A stretch of 33,903 nucleotides of DNA from Bacteroidota bacterium. Its GTDB lineage: Bacteria; Bacteroidota; Bacteroidia; NS11-12g; UBA955. The position numbers and the translations under genes are program-made. Below, piece after piece: positions 1 to 8,030 of the stretch; within the stretch, counting starts at the first letter, position 1, and every line of letters begins with the position of its first letter. The notes under the pieces are model-generated. The model saw only the letters and a program-made list of their open reading frames with translations. It was not told the DNA's origin and did no database searches. The stretch is taken from positions 1 through 33,903 of the forward strand of contig JANXMZ010000012.1 in NCBI GenBank assembly GCA_025354385.1, given 5' to 3'.

Positions 1-117
1 AGCACCAATGCATCTGCTGAATCTTTTAATGCTAAGATTAAAGCTTTTAGAGCACAGCATAGAGGGGTAAGGAATATCAATTTCTTCCTCTTCCGATTGG
101 CCAAATTATATGCCTAG
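1..117 (+). CDS. ISL3-like transposase, C-terminal end only (cut by window edge)
   Basis: Frame 1 is open from the first base to a TAG at 115-117 and encodes 38 residues. They start STNASAESFNAKIKAF and end FFLFRLAKLYA. The N-A-x-x-E-S-x-N-x-x-I-K pattern is what I know from the end of the DDE domain of ISL3-family transposases, where this glutamate is the third catalytic acid. The tail GVRNINFFLFRLAKLYA is also typical of Bacteroidota members. The 5' part lies outside the window, so I cannot say whether the element is intact. Family assignment is from recognition of a short stretch only. Confidence 0.75.
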   Translation, partial: STNASAESFNAKIKAFRAQHRGVRNINFFLFRLAKLYA

Positions 118-140
118 CCCACAACTTTTGGTCTTGATCC
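118..140 (+). mobile_element. Presumed right terminal inverted repeat of the ISL3-like element
   Basis: These 23 bases sit directly between the transposase stop codon and the ATG of the next gene. Read on the minus strand they begin GGATCAAGACC. Terminal repeats of ISL3 elements commonly begin with GG and lie just outside the transposase gene, so this is the expected place for the right end. The left end is outside the window, so the repeat cannot be confirmed by pairing. If correct, the 8-bp target duplication typical of the family would be ATGAAAAC at 141-148. Confidence 0.5.
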
Positions 141-1142
141 ATGAAAACGACTGTTAATTTTCAGGAAAAATTAAACCAGATATTACAGAAACACGTTCAT
201 GCCAATGTCTCTCTGGCTAAGGAACTCAGCGAAATTCTCAATATCAGTATGGATAGCACCTATAGAAGGTTGCGGAATGAAACTGAATACACGGTGAATG
301 AGATGGCAGTTATTTCACAGCACTTCAATATTCCTTTAGAGGCGCTTAACGACGAATTGAATTCATTGGTTACCTTCAAGGTCAATGTTTTAAACAACGA
401 CAGTGACTCATACTTGCTTTATCTGCAGCGCATACTTGTCAATATTGAACGCCTCAGCCACTTTGACGATGTCCGTATTATCATTGCGGCAGAAGACATG
501 CCAGTATTCTACCATTTCATTCAACCCAAATTAATGAACTTTAAAATGATTTATTGGATGAAGTCTATAATGAATGTTACCGATTTTCAGCATACTCCAT
601 TCGAAAAAATCGAAATCCCTGAAGCAATTGTTCATACAGCAAAAGAAATTAACCGATATTACGAAAAAATAGAATCTACTGAAATTTGGACGAATGAAAC
701 TATTTTAAGCACCCTAAAACAAATCAGATTTTATTGGGATGCTGGATTTTTCAGTCAGGCAGAAACTGCAATTGAAATTTTAGAAGACCTAGAAAGCATA
801 CTTAAAAGTATTCAGAAAAATGCAGAAACAGGCTATAAGTTTTCTAAAAATGGAAGTATGACCAAAATAAAATTTCATTTTTATGCCAGCGATGTAATGA
901 TAGGAACCAACAGCATAATTGCAAAAACGGATAGTATGATGGCTACTTATATAAGCTATAGTACTTTTAATTTTATGCAAACAACCAATGCTAACTTTAA
1001 TGCTCAAAATGAAAATTGGATAAATAATATTTTGTCAAAATCAACTTTGCTAAGCGGTGTTGCAGAAAAACAAAGAAATCAATTCTTCAAAACAATTACT
1101 AAGCAAATAGAAGAATTAAGGAATTATGTTAATAACACCTAA
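141..1142 (+). CDS. HTH-domain transcriptional regulator-like protein
   Basis: A 333-residue protein with an N-terminal helix-turn-helix segment at about residues 20-70 (LAKELSEILNISMDSTYRRL followed by YTVNEMAVISQHFNIP). This resembles the XRE/BetR-like domains at the start of many Bacteroidota proteins of this size. The rest is predicted mostly helical, without membrane segments or a recognised enzyme motif, and may be a ligand-sensing or dimerisation region. The start codon is the first base after the presumed IS end, with no ribosome binding site or TAnnTTTG box of its own. The native promoter, and possibly a few N-terminal codons, may have been displaced by the insertion. It converges on the L,D-transpeptidase gene with 8 bases between the stop codons. 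The regulatory target is unknown. Confidence 0.7.
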   Translation: MKTTVNFQEKLNQILQKHVHANVSLAKELSEILNISMDSTYRRLRNETEYTVNEMAVISQHFNIPLEALNDELNSLVTFKVNVLNNDSDSYLLYLQRILVNIERLSHFDDVRIIIAAEDMPVFYHFIQPKLMNFKMIYWMKSIMNVTDFQHTPFEKIEIPEAIVHTAKEINRYYEKIESTEIWTNETILSTLKQIRFYWDAGFFSQAETAIEILEDLESILKSIQKNAETGYKFSKNGSMTKIKFHFYASDVMIGTNSIIAKTDSMMATYISYSTFNFMQTTNANFNAQNENWINNILSKSTLLSGVAEKQRNQFFKTITKQIEELRNYVNNT

Positions 1143-1150
1143 AAGTAAGT

Positions 1151-1918
1151 TTAACCTTTTAAAACTTTTGAATTTTTTAAATACGATTTATGCGGGTAGT
1201 AAGCAAAAACACAAGCACCATTGCTAATGGTATTGGCCAGATGATTGATGACATTCTCTGAAACAGCTGGGCAACCCTGACTTCTCCCTAATCGTTGATT
1301 GCTCTGTATAAACGATTCACTTACATAATCGGCCCCATGTATCACAATCCCTCTTTCGAATGCTTTGCCGTTAAACTTTTTTTCTAACCCAAATAAACGC
1401 AAAGATGTTTCATGTTTTCCTTTATAAATATCACCAGTAATAAAAAACCCTAAACTACTTTGAAACGAATTGGTTGTATTAGAAAACTTTCTTGCATATT
1501 GATTTCCACTATTTCTGCCATGGGCCACCAATTCATGAAACAGTACCGTCAAATTTCTTAAATCAATTACCCAAAGGCGTTTTTCATTCGATGAAAGTGA
1601 ATAATCGATAATCGTTAATGTGTCTTTCTTTTGCAGAGTTCCTTGGTTCAACAAAAAGAAATATCCTTTAAGCGCATAGTTGAAAACTTTTTTATTTAAA
1701 CCCAATTGCGATTGAAAAATTCCACTGTAAAAGCTATCTACAACCTTCTGCGAATTCACCATTATACAAGCCTCCAAACATACAGTTGTTGCAACGACAG
1801 AGGCAGAGTCCACCATTTTCAATGGAACTGGAGTTGTATTTTCATTTATTTTATAAGTATATGCACTTATAAACAAGGTGAGTAACAAAATTATGGCTGT
1901 ATTTTTTATTATACGCAT
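1151..1918 (-). CDS. Secreted L,D-transpeptidase catalytic-domain family protein (YkuD_2-like)
   Basis: A 255-residue protein with an N-terminal signal sequence (MRIIKNTAIILLLTLFISAY). The C-terminal half carries HGADYVSESF then GRSQGCPAVS, the His...Ser-x-Gly-Cys arrangement of L,D-transpeptidase catalytic domains, with Cys as nucleophile. It also has the LVAHGRNSG segment usual in the YkuD_2 (murein L,D-transpeptidase catalytic domain) group common in Bacteroidota. Such proteins are thought to act on peptidoglycan in the periplasm, but the reaction of this subgroup is not firmly known. The reading frame is open upstream to 1987. I choose the ATG at 1918 because the signal peptide starts there and a near-perfect promoter lies at 1925-1955, inside the longer version. 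Confidence 0.85.
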   Translation of the reverse strand: MRIIKNTAIILLLTLFISAYTYKINENTTPVPLKMVDSASVVATTVCLEACIMVNSQKVVDSFYSGIFQSQLGLNKKVFNYALKGYFFLLNQGTLQKKDTLTIIDYSLSSNEKRLWVIDLRNLTVLFHELVAHGRNSGNQYARKFSNTTNSFQSSLGFFITGDIYKGKHETSLRLFGLEKKFNGKAFERGIVIHGADYVSESFIQSNQRLGRSQGCPAVSENVINHLANTISNGACVFAYYPHKSYLKNSKVLKG

Positions 1919-2235
1919 AAGCAACAAAGATATAAAAAATGTGGATAAATGCAAATATAAGCTATATACAGTGCGGGATAACGCCAATTAACAGTGTGTT
2001 TCTAAAATCACCCGTTCTTTAATTTTTTAAAATATGAATACCTTTTCAATTTAGAAGCAAAAAACACTTAAAGTGAAAATTCCAATATTTATTTAAAACG
2101 CTGTGGAAAAAATACTAAAACACAAAGTATTATTGAAGCAGTTGCATTTTAAAAAAAATCTCCTCTGGACGTATAGCTTTTAACTTAAATATATCACCTA
2201 TTTTCGCATTGTAAAATTAGAATTTCCAAAAATAG
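1919..2235. other. Intergenic region between divergent genes
   Basis: 317 bases without a credible gene. The left end holds the L,D-transpeptidase promoter. On the plus strand TATTTTCG at 2199-2206 differs from the -7 consensus by one base and could drive the carboxylase gene, but no TTTG is at the right distance upstream. A short palindrome CACTTAAAGTG lies near 2069. Nothing else stands out. Confidence 0.5.
1925..1955 (-). promoter_or_regulatory. Bacteroidota-type promoter of the L,D-transpeptidase gene
   Basis: On the minus strand TTTG (1955-1952) is followed after exactly 19 bases by TATCTTTG (1932-1925). This matches the -33 TTTG / -7 TAnnTTTG pattern of the Bacteroidota primary sigma factor. 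Only six bases separate the -7 box from the ATG at 1918, so the mRNA should be leaderless or nearly so. Confidence 0.75.
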
Positions 2236-3873
2236 ATGAGCACAAAAGTTGATATTGAATTCAATAAAAATGAAGATCTGAACAAACAATTGGTTTTTGA
2301 CCTTAAAACAAGATTTAAAAAAGTAGCACTTGGTGGAGGCGAAAAAGCTGCAGCAAAACAAAAGGAGAAAGGCAAGATGTTATGTCGCGAGCGTATTGAA
2401 TACTTGCGCGACAATGACAAACCATTTGTAGAAATTGGTGCATTTACTGGCGAAGGCATGTACACTGAATATGGAGGATGCCCAAGTGGTGGTGTAGTTG
2501 CTGGAATTGGATATGTAAGCGGCAGACAATGTATGATAGTTGCCAATGACGCAACCGTTAAAGCTGGTGCTTGGTTTCCTATTACTGCTAAGAAAAATTT
2601 AAGGGCACAAGAGATTGCCATGGAAAACAGATTGCCTATCATTTATTTGGTAGACAGTGCGGGAGTATTTTTACCAATGCAAGATGAAATTTTTCCAGAC
2701 AAAGAGCATTTTGGCAGAATGTTTCGCAACAATGCCATTATGAGTAGCATGGGTATTACTCAAATTGCCGCTGTGATGGGCAGCTGTGTAGCTGGTGGCG
2801 CTTATTTGCCAATTATGAGCGATGAGGCTTTAATTGTAGAAGGAACAGGCTCCATTTTTTTGGCAGGCAGTTACCTTGTAAAAGCAGCTATTGGAGAAGA
2901 TATAGACAATGAAACCTTAGGGGGAGCAACCACTCAAAGTGAAATCAGTGGTGTAATAGATGATAAATTTCCAGATGATAAAAGTTGTCTTGACCGGATT
3001 AAATATATAGTAGATAAAATCGGTCATTTTGAAACGGCTGGTTTTGATAGAAAAGAGCCAAAGAAACCACTCAAAAATGAAAAGGAAATTTATGGTGTTC
3101 TGCCTGCCGATAGGGGTAAAACCTACGACACCATGGAAATTATTGAAAGATTGGTGGATGGCAGTGAATTTGAACAATACAAAGAAGGATTTGGAAAAAG
3201 TATTATTTGTGGCTACGCTCGTATTGATGGCTGGGCTGTTGGTATAGTAGCGAATAACAGACAATTGGTAAAGAGTAAAAAAGGCGAAATGCAATTTGGC
3301 GGTGTAATTTACAGCGATAGTGCGGATAAAGCTGCAAGGTTTATAATGAATTGTAATCAGAAAAAAATTCCATTGGTTTTTCTTCAAGATGTAACCGGCT
3401 TTATGGTTGGTAGCAGAAGTGAACAAGGTGGTATTATTAAAGACGGGGCAAAAATGGTAAATGCAGTGAGCAACAGTACTGTTCCAAAATTTACGATTAT
3501 TATGGGCAATAGTTATGGGGCAGGAAACTATGCTATGTGCGGTAAAGCTTACGACCCTCGATTAATATTTGCATGGCCAGGCGCAAAAATTGCAGTAATG
3601 GGTGGGGAACAAGCCGCTAAAACTCTCCTACAAATAGAAAAAGCCAGTTTAATAAGTAAAGGTGAAGTGATTACACTCGAAGCTGAAAAAGCTTTGCTTG
3701 ATAAAATTACGGATCGTTACAATACTCAGATGAGTCCCTATTACGGAGCAGCCAGATTATGGGTTGATGGTGTTATAGATCCAATAGAAACCCGCACCGT
3801 TTTAAGTGAAGGCATCAATATGGCAAATAATGCACCAGTAAAACCATTTAATGTTGGTGTGCTGCAGACCTAA
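2236..3873 (+). CDS. Acyl-CoA carboxylase carboxyltransferase (beta) subunit, probably methylcrotonyl-CoA carboxylase type
   Basis: A 545-residue protein of the crotonase-fold carboxyltransferase family, close in length to methylcrotonyl-CoA carboxylase beta subunits. It transfers a carboxyl group from biotin to an acyl-CoA. Recognisable segments are GGGEKAAAKQKEKGKMLCRE near residue 34, YLVDSAGVFLPMQDEIFPD near 140, GTGSIFLAGSYLVKAA near 205, and in the C-terminal half FLQDVTGFMVGSRSEQGG, GNSYGAGNYAMCG and FAWPGAKIAVMGGEQAA, all diagnostic of the MCC/PCC-type beta subunit. The ETLGGATTQSEISGVID stretch favours MCC-type over propionyl-CoA type, but substrate cannot be fixed from sequence alone. 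The biotin carboxylase partner is not in the window. It would fit leucine or branched-acyl degradation together with the ETF genes further on. Confidence 0.9.
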   Translation: MSTKVDIEFNKNEDLNKQLVFDLKTRFKKVALGGGEKAAAKQKEKGKMLCRERIEYLRDNDKPFVEIGAFTGEGMYTEYGGCPSGGVVAGIGYVSGRQCMIVANDATVKAGAWFPITAKKNLRAQEIAMENRLPIIYLVDSAGVFLPMQDEIFPDKEHFGRMFRNNAIMSSMGITQIAAVMGSCVAGGAYLPIMSDEALIVEGTGSIFLAGSYLVKAAIGEDIDNETLGGATTQSEISGVIDDKFPDDKSCLDRIKYIVDKIGHFETAGFDRKEPKKPLKNEKEIYGVLPADRGKTYDTMEIIERLVDGSEFEQYKEGFGKSIICGYARIDGWAVGIVANNRQLVKSKKGEMQFGGVIYSDSADKAARFIMNCNQKKIPLVFLQDVTGFMVGSRSEQGGIIKDGAKMVNAVSNSTVPKFTIIMGNSYGAGNYAMCGKAYDPRLIFAWPGAKIAVMGGEQAAKTLLQIEKASLISKGEVITLEAEKALLDKITDRYNTQMSPYYGAARLWVDGVIDPIETRTVLSEGINMANNAPVKPFNVGVLQT

Positions 3874-3887
3874 ATAAAATTTATTTA
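3871..3887 (+). terminator. AT-only palindrome at the carboxylase stop codon, possible weak terminator
   Basis: TAAATAAA, one base, then TTTATTTA forms a 17-base near-perfect palindrome that starts at the stop codon. It contains no GC pair and no following T-tract, so any terminator role is speculative. Confidence 0.2.
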
Positions 3888-4076
3888 CCATTCATTTTCA
3901 AGCCTATCTAAAAAAGTGCTTTATTTTTTGGTGAGTTTTTGCGCTTATTTAAAGTTTGAAAAAAAACTATAAGTCAATAATTATCAATTAATTAAAATTG
4001 ATATATAGGGGCATGAGTGCATTCACTTATGCAAAAGTTTGGCATGAAATATTTTGCATTTTTATTGTCTTAAAAC

Positions 4077-4108
4077 TTGGAAATCCATTTAAAATCCATT
4101 TAAATTTG
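4077..4108 (+). promoter_or_regulatory. Putative promoter of the duplicated-helix unknown gene
   Basis: TAAATTTG at 4101-4108 fits TAnnTTTG exactly. TTG at 4077-4079 lies 21 bases upstream, slightly longer than the usual spacer. It would give a leader of about 50 bases to the ATG at 4166, and it lies downstream of the alternative start at 3998. A short tandem repeat (AAATCCATTTA-like, twice) lies just upstream of the box. Confidence 0.5.
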
Positions 4109-4165
4109 TTAAAACACACACACAGATTTCCATTCTATTATTTTCTTAAAAACACTACTAAAACT

Positions 4166-5119
4166 ATGAAACGAGAAGAACTAAGACGCTACAAAATGAG
4201 CGATGCTCAATTGGTACAATTGGCAGACAATCTCAAAAAAACTGCCGCCCGAGATTTAGAAGACCTTTCAGATTATGGCGTTCTACCTGCCACCCTAATT
4301 GCTTTCCAATCTGCACGCGATGCCTTTTTTAAGAGCCCTACAGACGAGCAACTCAGCGAAGACATGGTAATTGCCACCCAAATTCAAAATGCTGAAAAAT
4401 CGGAACTCATGCAACAAATCAGACAAATCTCAGAAAGAGCTCGCATTAAATATGGCGATACCGATTTTAGATTTAGAAAATATGGTGTTGATTTGCTGAG
4501 TAAACAAGGTACAGATGAGATAGTACGAACTGGCAGAAGAGTGCAAAGAGTAGCCGCAGAGCAATTGCAAGACTTGTGTACGGAAGGCATTAGCCAGGCC
4601 ACACTTGACACACTTGGTATTTTGAATAATAATTTAGATGCTTTGATCGATCAACAGTTGGATACAATAAAAAATAGAGACATTGCAGTAGACTTACGAA
4701 TAATGGCTGGCAATTCTTTATACTCCATGATGGTAACAATTGCGGCAAAAGGCATTTTGTGTTGGTTGGATATTAGCGAAAAACGATATAATGATTATGT
4801 ATTATCCGAAAATCACACCATTGATGGTCATACCATTGACGGCAATATTGCTTCTAAAGCTGTTGTCAATGCAAGCGCTACAGGGATTTCTAACGGAACA
4901 GTATTCCGTTTCACAAATAAAGGTCATGCGCCTTTGAATTTTTTCTTTGCCCTCAATCCAACCGATATAAAAAGTGCGCATTCAATTACTGTTTTACCAG
5001 GCGATCATCAAACAGTAACTGCCAATGCATTGGGATACAATGAATCCACCAATTTCACGCGTTTGAATATTTATAACGAAACTATATTGAATGGTGCTTA
5101 TGTTGTTGAATGGATATAA
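4166..5119 (+). CDS. Unrecognised protein: duplicated helical domain plus C-terminal beta-rich domain
   Basis: 317 residues from the ATG at 4166. The frame is open back to 3998, but those extra residues look like translated leader and precede the likely promoter. I do not recognise the family. Residues about 17-97 and 120-196 look like two copies of one predicted all-helical unit. Compare LKKTAARDLEDLSDYGVLPATL (residues 23-44) with VQRVAAEQLQDLCTEGISQATL (126-147): the pattern AA-x-x-L-x-D-L-x-x-x-G-x-x-x-A-T-L recurs with a 103-residue offset. Residues from about 235 are rich in beta-type sequence (VFRFTNKGHAPLNFFFAL, then a PGD turn, ending in GAYVVEWI), like an Ig-type sandwich. No signal peptide or lipobox is visible, so a cytoplasmic location is the default. 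No functional neighbour is obvious; it converges on the MORN gene. Confidence 0.75.
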   Translation: MKREELRRYKMSDAQLVQLADNLKKTAARDLEDLSDYGVLPATLIAFQSARDAFFKSPTDEQLSEDMVIATQIQNAEKSELMQQIRQISERARIKYGDTDFRFRKYGVDLLSKQGTDEIVRTGRRVQRVAAEQLQDLCTEGISQATLDTLGILNNNLDALIDQQLDTIKNRDIAVDLRIMAGNSLYSMMVTIAAKGILCWLDISEKRYNDYVLSENHTIDGHTIDGNIASKAVVNASATGISNGTVFRFTNKGHAPLNFFFALNPTDIKSAHSITVLPGDHQTVTANALGYNESTNFTRLNIYNETILNGAYVVEWI

Positions 5120-5129
5120 AACGAACTTA

Positions 5130-5612
5130 TTACTCGGATATAACACCCTTGTGGTAAATGAATTTCCCCTTGGGTGTTCCATCCTTGTTATAAAAAACCC
5201 ATTCCCCTTCCTTTAAATCATTTTTATACTGACCACTTGCATTTAAAAATCCATTCTTGTACCAGTATTCGCATAATCCTTCCTTTTTATCGGCAACGTA
5301 ATTTATCTTGCTTGCCAATCTGCTGCTATCATAATAATTAATCCAGAGACCTTCCCTTTTCTTTGTCTTTATTTCTCCTTCATTGCATTTGGTGCCACTA
5401 ATAAAACAATACACTTTATAACCATCGGATTTTACTTTAAAAATAAGCGTGTGTTGTATTTCAAGTGGAAGCTTGTTTAACAATTCCATTTGGCTAGGAT
5501 CTAATAAGAGCGTATCGTATAAATAAAAATCAAAATCTGCCGTACTTCTGGTATTTTGACCATGGATAGAACCTATGAAAAACAGGGTGGTAATTAGAAA
5601 AAAGCACTTCAT
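5130..5612 (-). CDS. Secreted MORN-repeat (YwqK-type) protein
   Basis: A 160-residue protein with a signal peptide (MKCFFLITTLFFIGSIHGQ). The C-terminal half has repeats of the MORN_2 kind: REGLWINYYDSS, KEGLCEYWYKNGFLNASGQY and KEGEWVFYNKDGTPKGKFIY, each with the G-x-W/C-x-x-Y-x-x-x-G signature. Such proteins are often labelled YwqK family antitoxin, but here no toxin gene is nearby, and the signal peptide points to the periplasm or cell surface. It starts 7 bases after the nadE stop codon, so it is probably the last gene of the barrel-nadE-MORN transcript. Function is unknown; a structural or binding role is only a guess. Confidence 0.75.
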   Translation of the reverse strand: MKCFFLITTLFFIGSIHGQNTRSTADFDFYLYDTLLLDPSQMELLNKLPLEIQHTLIFKVKSDGYKVYCFISGTKCNEGEIKTKKREGLWINYYDSSRLASKINYVADKKEGLCEYWYKNGFLNASGQYKNDLKEGEWVFYNKDGTPKGKFIYHKGVISE

Positions 5613-5619
5613 AGAGTTA

Positions 5620-7248
5620 TTAGAGATTATATTTAGCGACCAAAGGAATTATCCTTCCTCTACCATAGGCTTTGCTTGAAACGCGCAAAATTGGTGGTGC
5701 TTGAAAACGTTTGTATTCATTGTTATTTACCATTTTCAAAGTTCGTCTAACAATCATTTCATCATATCCCAAAGCTATAATATCCTCCGCACTTAATTGC
5801 TCCTCTATATAGTTTTTTAAGATACCATCTAAAACTGGATAAGGTGGTAAGCTATCGCTGTCTTTTTGATCAGGCCTTAACTCAGCACTGGGTTCCTTTT
5901 CAATAATATTCATTGGAATAATTTCCGTTTGATGATTGATATAACGTGCCAAAGCAAATACATCCATCTTATATACATCTCCTATTACGCTTAAACTGCC
6001 GCACATATCTCCATATAAAGTTGTATACCCAACAGACATCTCACTTTTATTACTGGTATTGATTAAAATATTTCCTAACTTATTACTGTATGCCATCAGT
6101 AATACGGCTCTGCTACGCGCCTGAATATTTTCTTCGGCCACATTAAAAGGTAGCCCATCAAAAACAGGGTTCAATGTTTTTTCAAAGCTATTAAAAACAT
6201 CTTCAATAGGTAAAATATGATAAGGGTTGCCTAAATTTTTTGAAAGTGCAATTGCATCTGCTACACTCCCTGTGCTGCTATATTGGGAGGGCATTAAAGC
6301 TGCAGTTACATTGGCATTGCCAATTGCTTCGCTTAACAAAGCCTGAACAACTGCGGAGTCTATTCCTCCAGAAGAACCTAAAATAGCCTTTGTAAAACCC
6401 ATTTTAGAGAAATACTCTTTTATTCCGTAAATAAGTGCTTTATGCAATTGATCAATACGATCTTTTTCCTCAAAATCATGATGAGGTTGAGGCTTTTCCA
6501 ATTCAATAAATGCTATTTCTTCATCAAAAGATTTAAGTTGCTTTGCAATGGTTCCATCGTTGTTCAGAAAAAGTGAATTGCCATCAAAAATTAAATCAGT
6601 ATGAGCGCCTACTTGGTTAACATAGATTAATGGCATTTTGAAATTTGCTGCTTGGTTCTTTAAAATTTCGTAACGAACTTTCTCCTTATCGGCATTAAAA
6701 GGCGATGCTGAAATATTAATAATTAATTGAGGATTAAATGCGCTTAAGTTTTTAAGTGGATCCTGCGTATAGCTAAAGAAATCCATTTCGTCCCATAAGT
6801 CTTCACAGATAGTAATTGCAGTATTAACACCATTAATTGGAATTGTTTTGAATACCTCATTGCTTTGAAAATAACGTGCCTCGCTAAAAACATCATAGGT
6901 TGGCAACAATGTTTTATAAATCGTATCAATATGCTGACCATTACTTAAAACACAGGCTGCATTATAAAGTCTTCTACCCTTATTATTGTTATTGGGTAAA
7001 GGGCAACCGACAATGGCTGTAATGTTGGATGTTGCTTTAGTAATTTCGGAAAGTGCATTAGCACAACTCTTAATGAAATGAGGATAGTCGAGTAAATCAT
7101 CGGGCGGATAACCGCATACAGATAATTCACTAAAAACAATCAGGCTCGCACCTGCGGTACGAGCCTGATGAATACCTTCTATAATCTTAGCAGTGTTACC
7201 TGCAAAGTCACCAATCGTGTAATTAAGTTGAGCAAGAGCGATTTTCAT
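5620..7248 (-). CDS. nadE: Glutamine-dependent NAD+ synthetase
   Basis: A 542-residue two-domain enzyme that makes NAD+ from nicotinate adenine dinucleotide, ATP and glutamine in the cytoplasm. The N-terminal nitrilase-fold glutaminase domain shows the Glu-Lys-Cys triad: FSELSVCGYPPDDLL (Glu41), YKTLLPTYDVFSEARYF, and TICEDLWDE near residue 150. The C-terminal synthetase domain has the ATP-pyrophosphatase P-loop LGSSGGIDSAVV near 290, followed by NKSEMSVGYTTLYGDMCG and KEPSAELRPDQKDSDSLPPY. The frame extends to a GTG at 7257, but the ATG at 7248 gives the standard start MKIALAQLNYTIGDF. It lies 21 bases downstream of the beta-barrel gene and 7 bases upstream of the MORN gene, which suggests one transcript. 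Confidence 0.95.
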   Translation of the reverse strand: MKIALAQLNYTIGDFAGNTAKIIEGIHQARTAGASLIVFSELSVCGYPPDDLLDYPHFIKSCANALSEITKATSNITAIVGCPLPNNNNKGRRLYNAACVLSNGQHIDTIYKTLLPTYDVFSEARYFQSNEVFKTIPINGVNTAITICEDLWDEMDFFSYTQDPLKNLSAFNPQLIINISASPFNADKEKVRYEILKNQAANFKMPLIYVNQVGAHTDLIFDGNSLFLNNDGTIAKQLKSFDEEIAFIELEKPQPHHDFEEKDRIDQLHKALIYGIKEYFSKMGFTKAILGSSGGIDSAVVQALLSEAIGNANVTAALMPSQYSSTGSVADAIALSKNLGNPYHILPIEDVFNSFEKTLNPVFDGLPFNVAEENIQARSRAVLLMAYSNKLGNILINTSNKSEMSVGYTTLYGDMCGSLSVIGDVYKMDVFALARYINHQTEIIPMNIIEKEPSAELRPDQKDSDSLPPYPVLDGILKNYIEEQLSAEDIIALGYDEMIVRRTLKMVNNNEYKRFQAPPILRVSSKAYGRGRIIPLVAKYNL

Positions 7249-7269
7249 ACGCCCCACAAAGAACGGTTT

Positions 7270-8004
7270 TTAAAAGAAAAAACCCAACTCCAAACCTAAT
7301 ACATTGTTAATCATCTTAGATTTTTTGTCATTTAAAATATCTGTAAAACCATTGTTGAAACGCAAGCCCGTGTAGAAGCTAGTGTTACCGCTAAGGTTAT
7401 ACTCGATTCCAGCACCCAAAATCATAGAAGCTCTTAAGGCATTTATGTTGTCTTGATGTTGAGTGAAATCGTATTTATCATTATCACTTGCTGTTGAAAT
7501 ATATTTTTCATTGGTCGGAAAATTGGGCCCACCAACAGCAGTTGCGGTGGTGGTAACTTGATTGCCAATCATAATACCAGGCGCTATTCCAATTTGCCCC
7601 CAGTAACGCATTCCATTACTTTCATTGGTTCTGAATTTAAAGGTTAATGGTATCTCAATGTATTTTAAACTGTATTTATAAGTAACATTATTATAGTTTC
7701 TGGTTGGACCAGCAAGGGAATAAATAGAATCACCTTTCAATTTCATACTATTAGACATTGTAGTGATATTTATTTCTGGAGTAAAGAAATAATTCTGATC
7801 CAATTTTATATCTGCCATTAAACCAAAAGAGAATCCTATACCTGAACCATTCTTAACTACATTGGAGGTAACTGCTTTGGTCCAATCAATACCAGGAATA
7901 ATTTTAAATCCAATTCTAAAATCTCTATCATCTTGGGCTTGTATATTTGCATTAAAAAAGATGATGGCAGCCAATAAAAATGTCGATTTAATCGTTCTAT
8001 TCAT
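7270..8004 (-). CDS. Outer membrane beta-barrel protein
   Basis: A 244-residue protein starting at the ATG at 8004 with a signal peptide (MNRTIKSTFLLAAIIFFNANIQAQ). The mature part alternates polar and hydrophobic residues with many aromatics, for example RIGFKIIPGIDW, GFSFGLMADIKLDQNYFFTPEI and YIEIPLTFKFR, and ends in GLELGFFF. This is the usual pattern of the eight-stranded porin/PorT-like barrels of Bacteroidota, with a terminal aromatic for BAM recognition. The exact family is not clear, and a PorT role in T9SS is not supported by any specific motif. It is head-to-head with gldB across only 26 bases and probably leads an operon with nadE and the MORN gene. Confidence 0.75.
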   Translation of the reverse strand: MNRTIKSTFLLAAIIFFNANIQAQDDRDFRIGFKIIPGIDWTKAVTSNVVKNGSGIGFSFGLMADIKLDQNYFFTPEINITTMSNSMKLKGDSIYSLAGPTRNYNNVTYKYSLKYIEIPLTFKFRTNESNGMRYWGQIGIAPGIMIGNQVTTTATAVGGPNFPTNEKYISTASDNDKYDFTQHQDNINALRASMILGAGIEYNLSGNTSFYTGLRFNNGFTDILNDKKSKMINNVLGLELGFFF

Positions 8005-8030
8005 AATATAATTATTTAATTTGCACAAAA

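Noticed and set aside
2917..3426. 169-codon minus-strand open frame inside the carboxylase gene
   Set aside because: The plus-strand frame is an unambiguous conserved enzyme over this whole stretch; the reverse frame has no recognisable domain.
3998..4165. 56-residue N-terminal extension of the unknown protein at 4166
   Set aside because: The extension lies upstream of the likely promoter at 4077-4108 for most of its length, has no similarity to the body of the protein, and reads as translated leader. The ATG at 4166 is preferred.
5130..5612. Toxin-antitoxin module suggested by the YwqK antitoxin label of MORN_2 proteins
   Set aside because: The protein has a signal peptide, no toxin-like small gene is adjacent, and it sits in a nadE operon. 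The antitoxin name is an annotation habit without support here.
7270..8004. PorT (T9SS component) identity for the barrel protein next to gldB
   Set aside because: Position is suggestive, but no PorT-specific motif is visible and the sequence is generic for small outer-membrane barrels.
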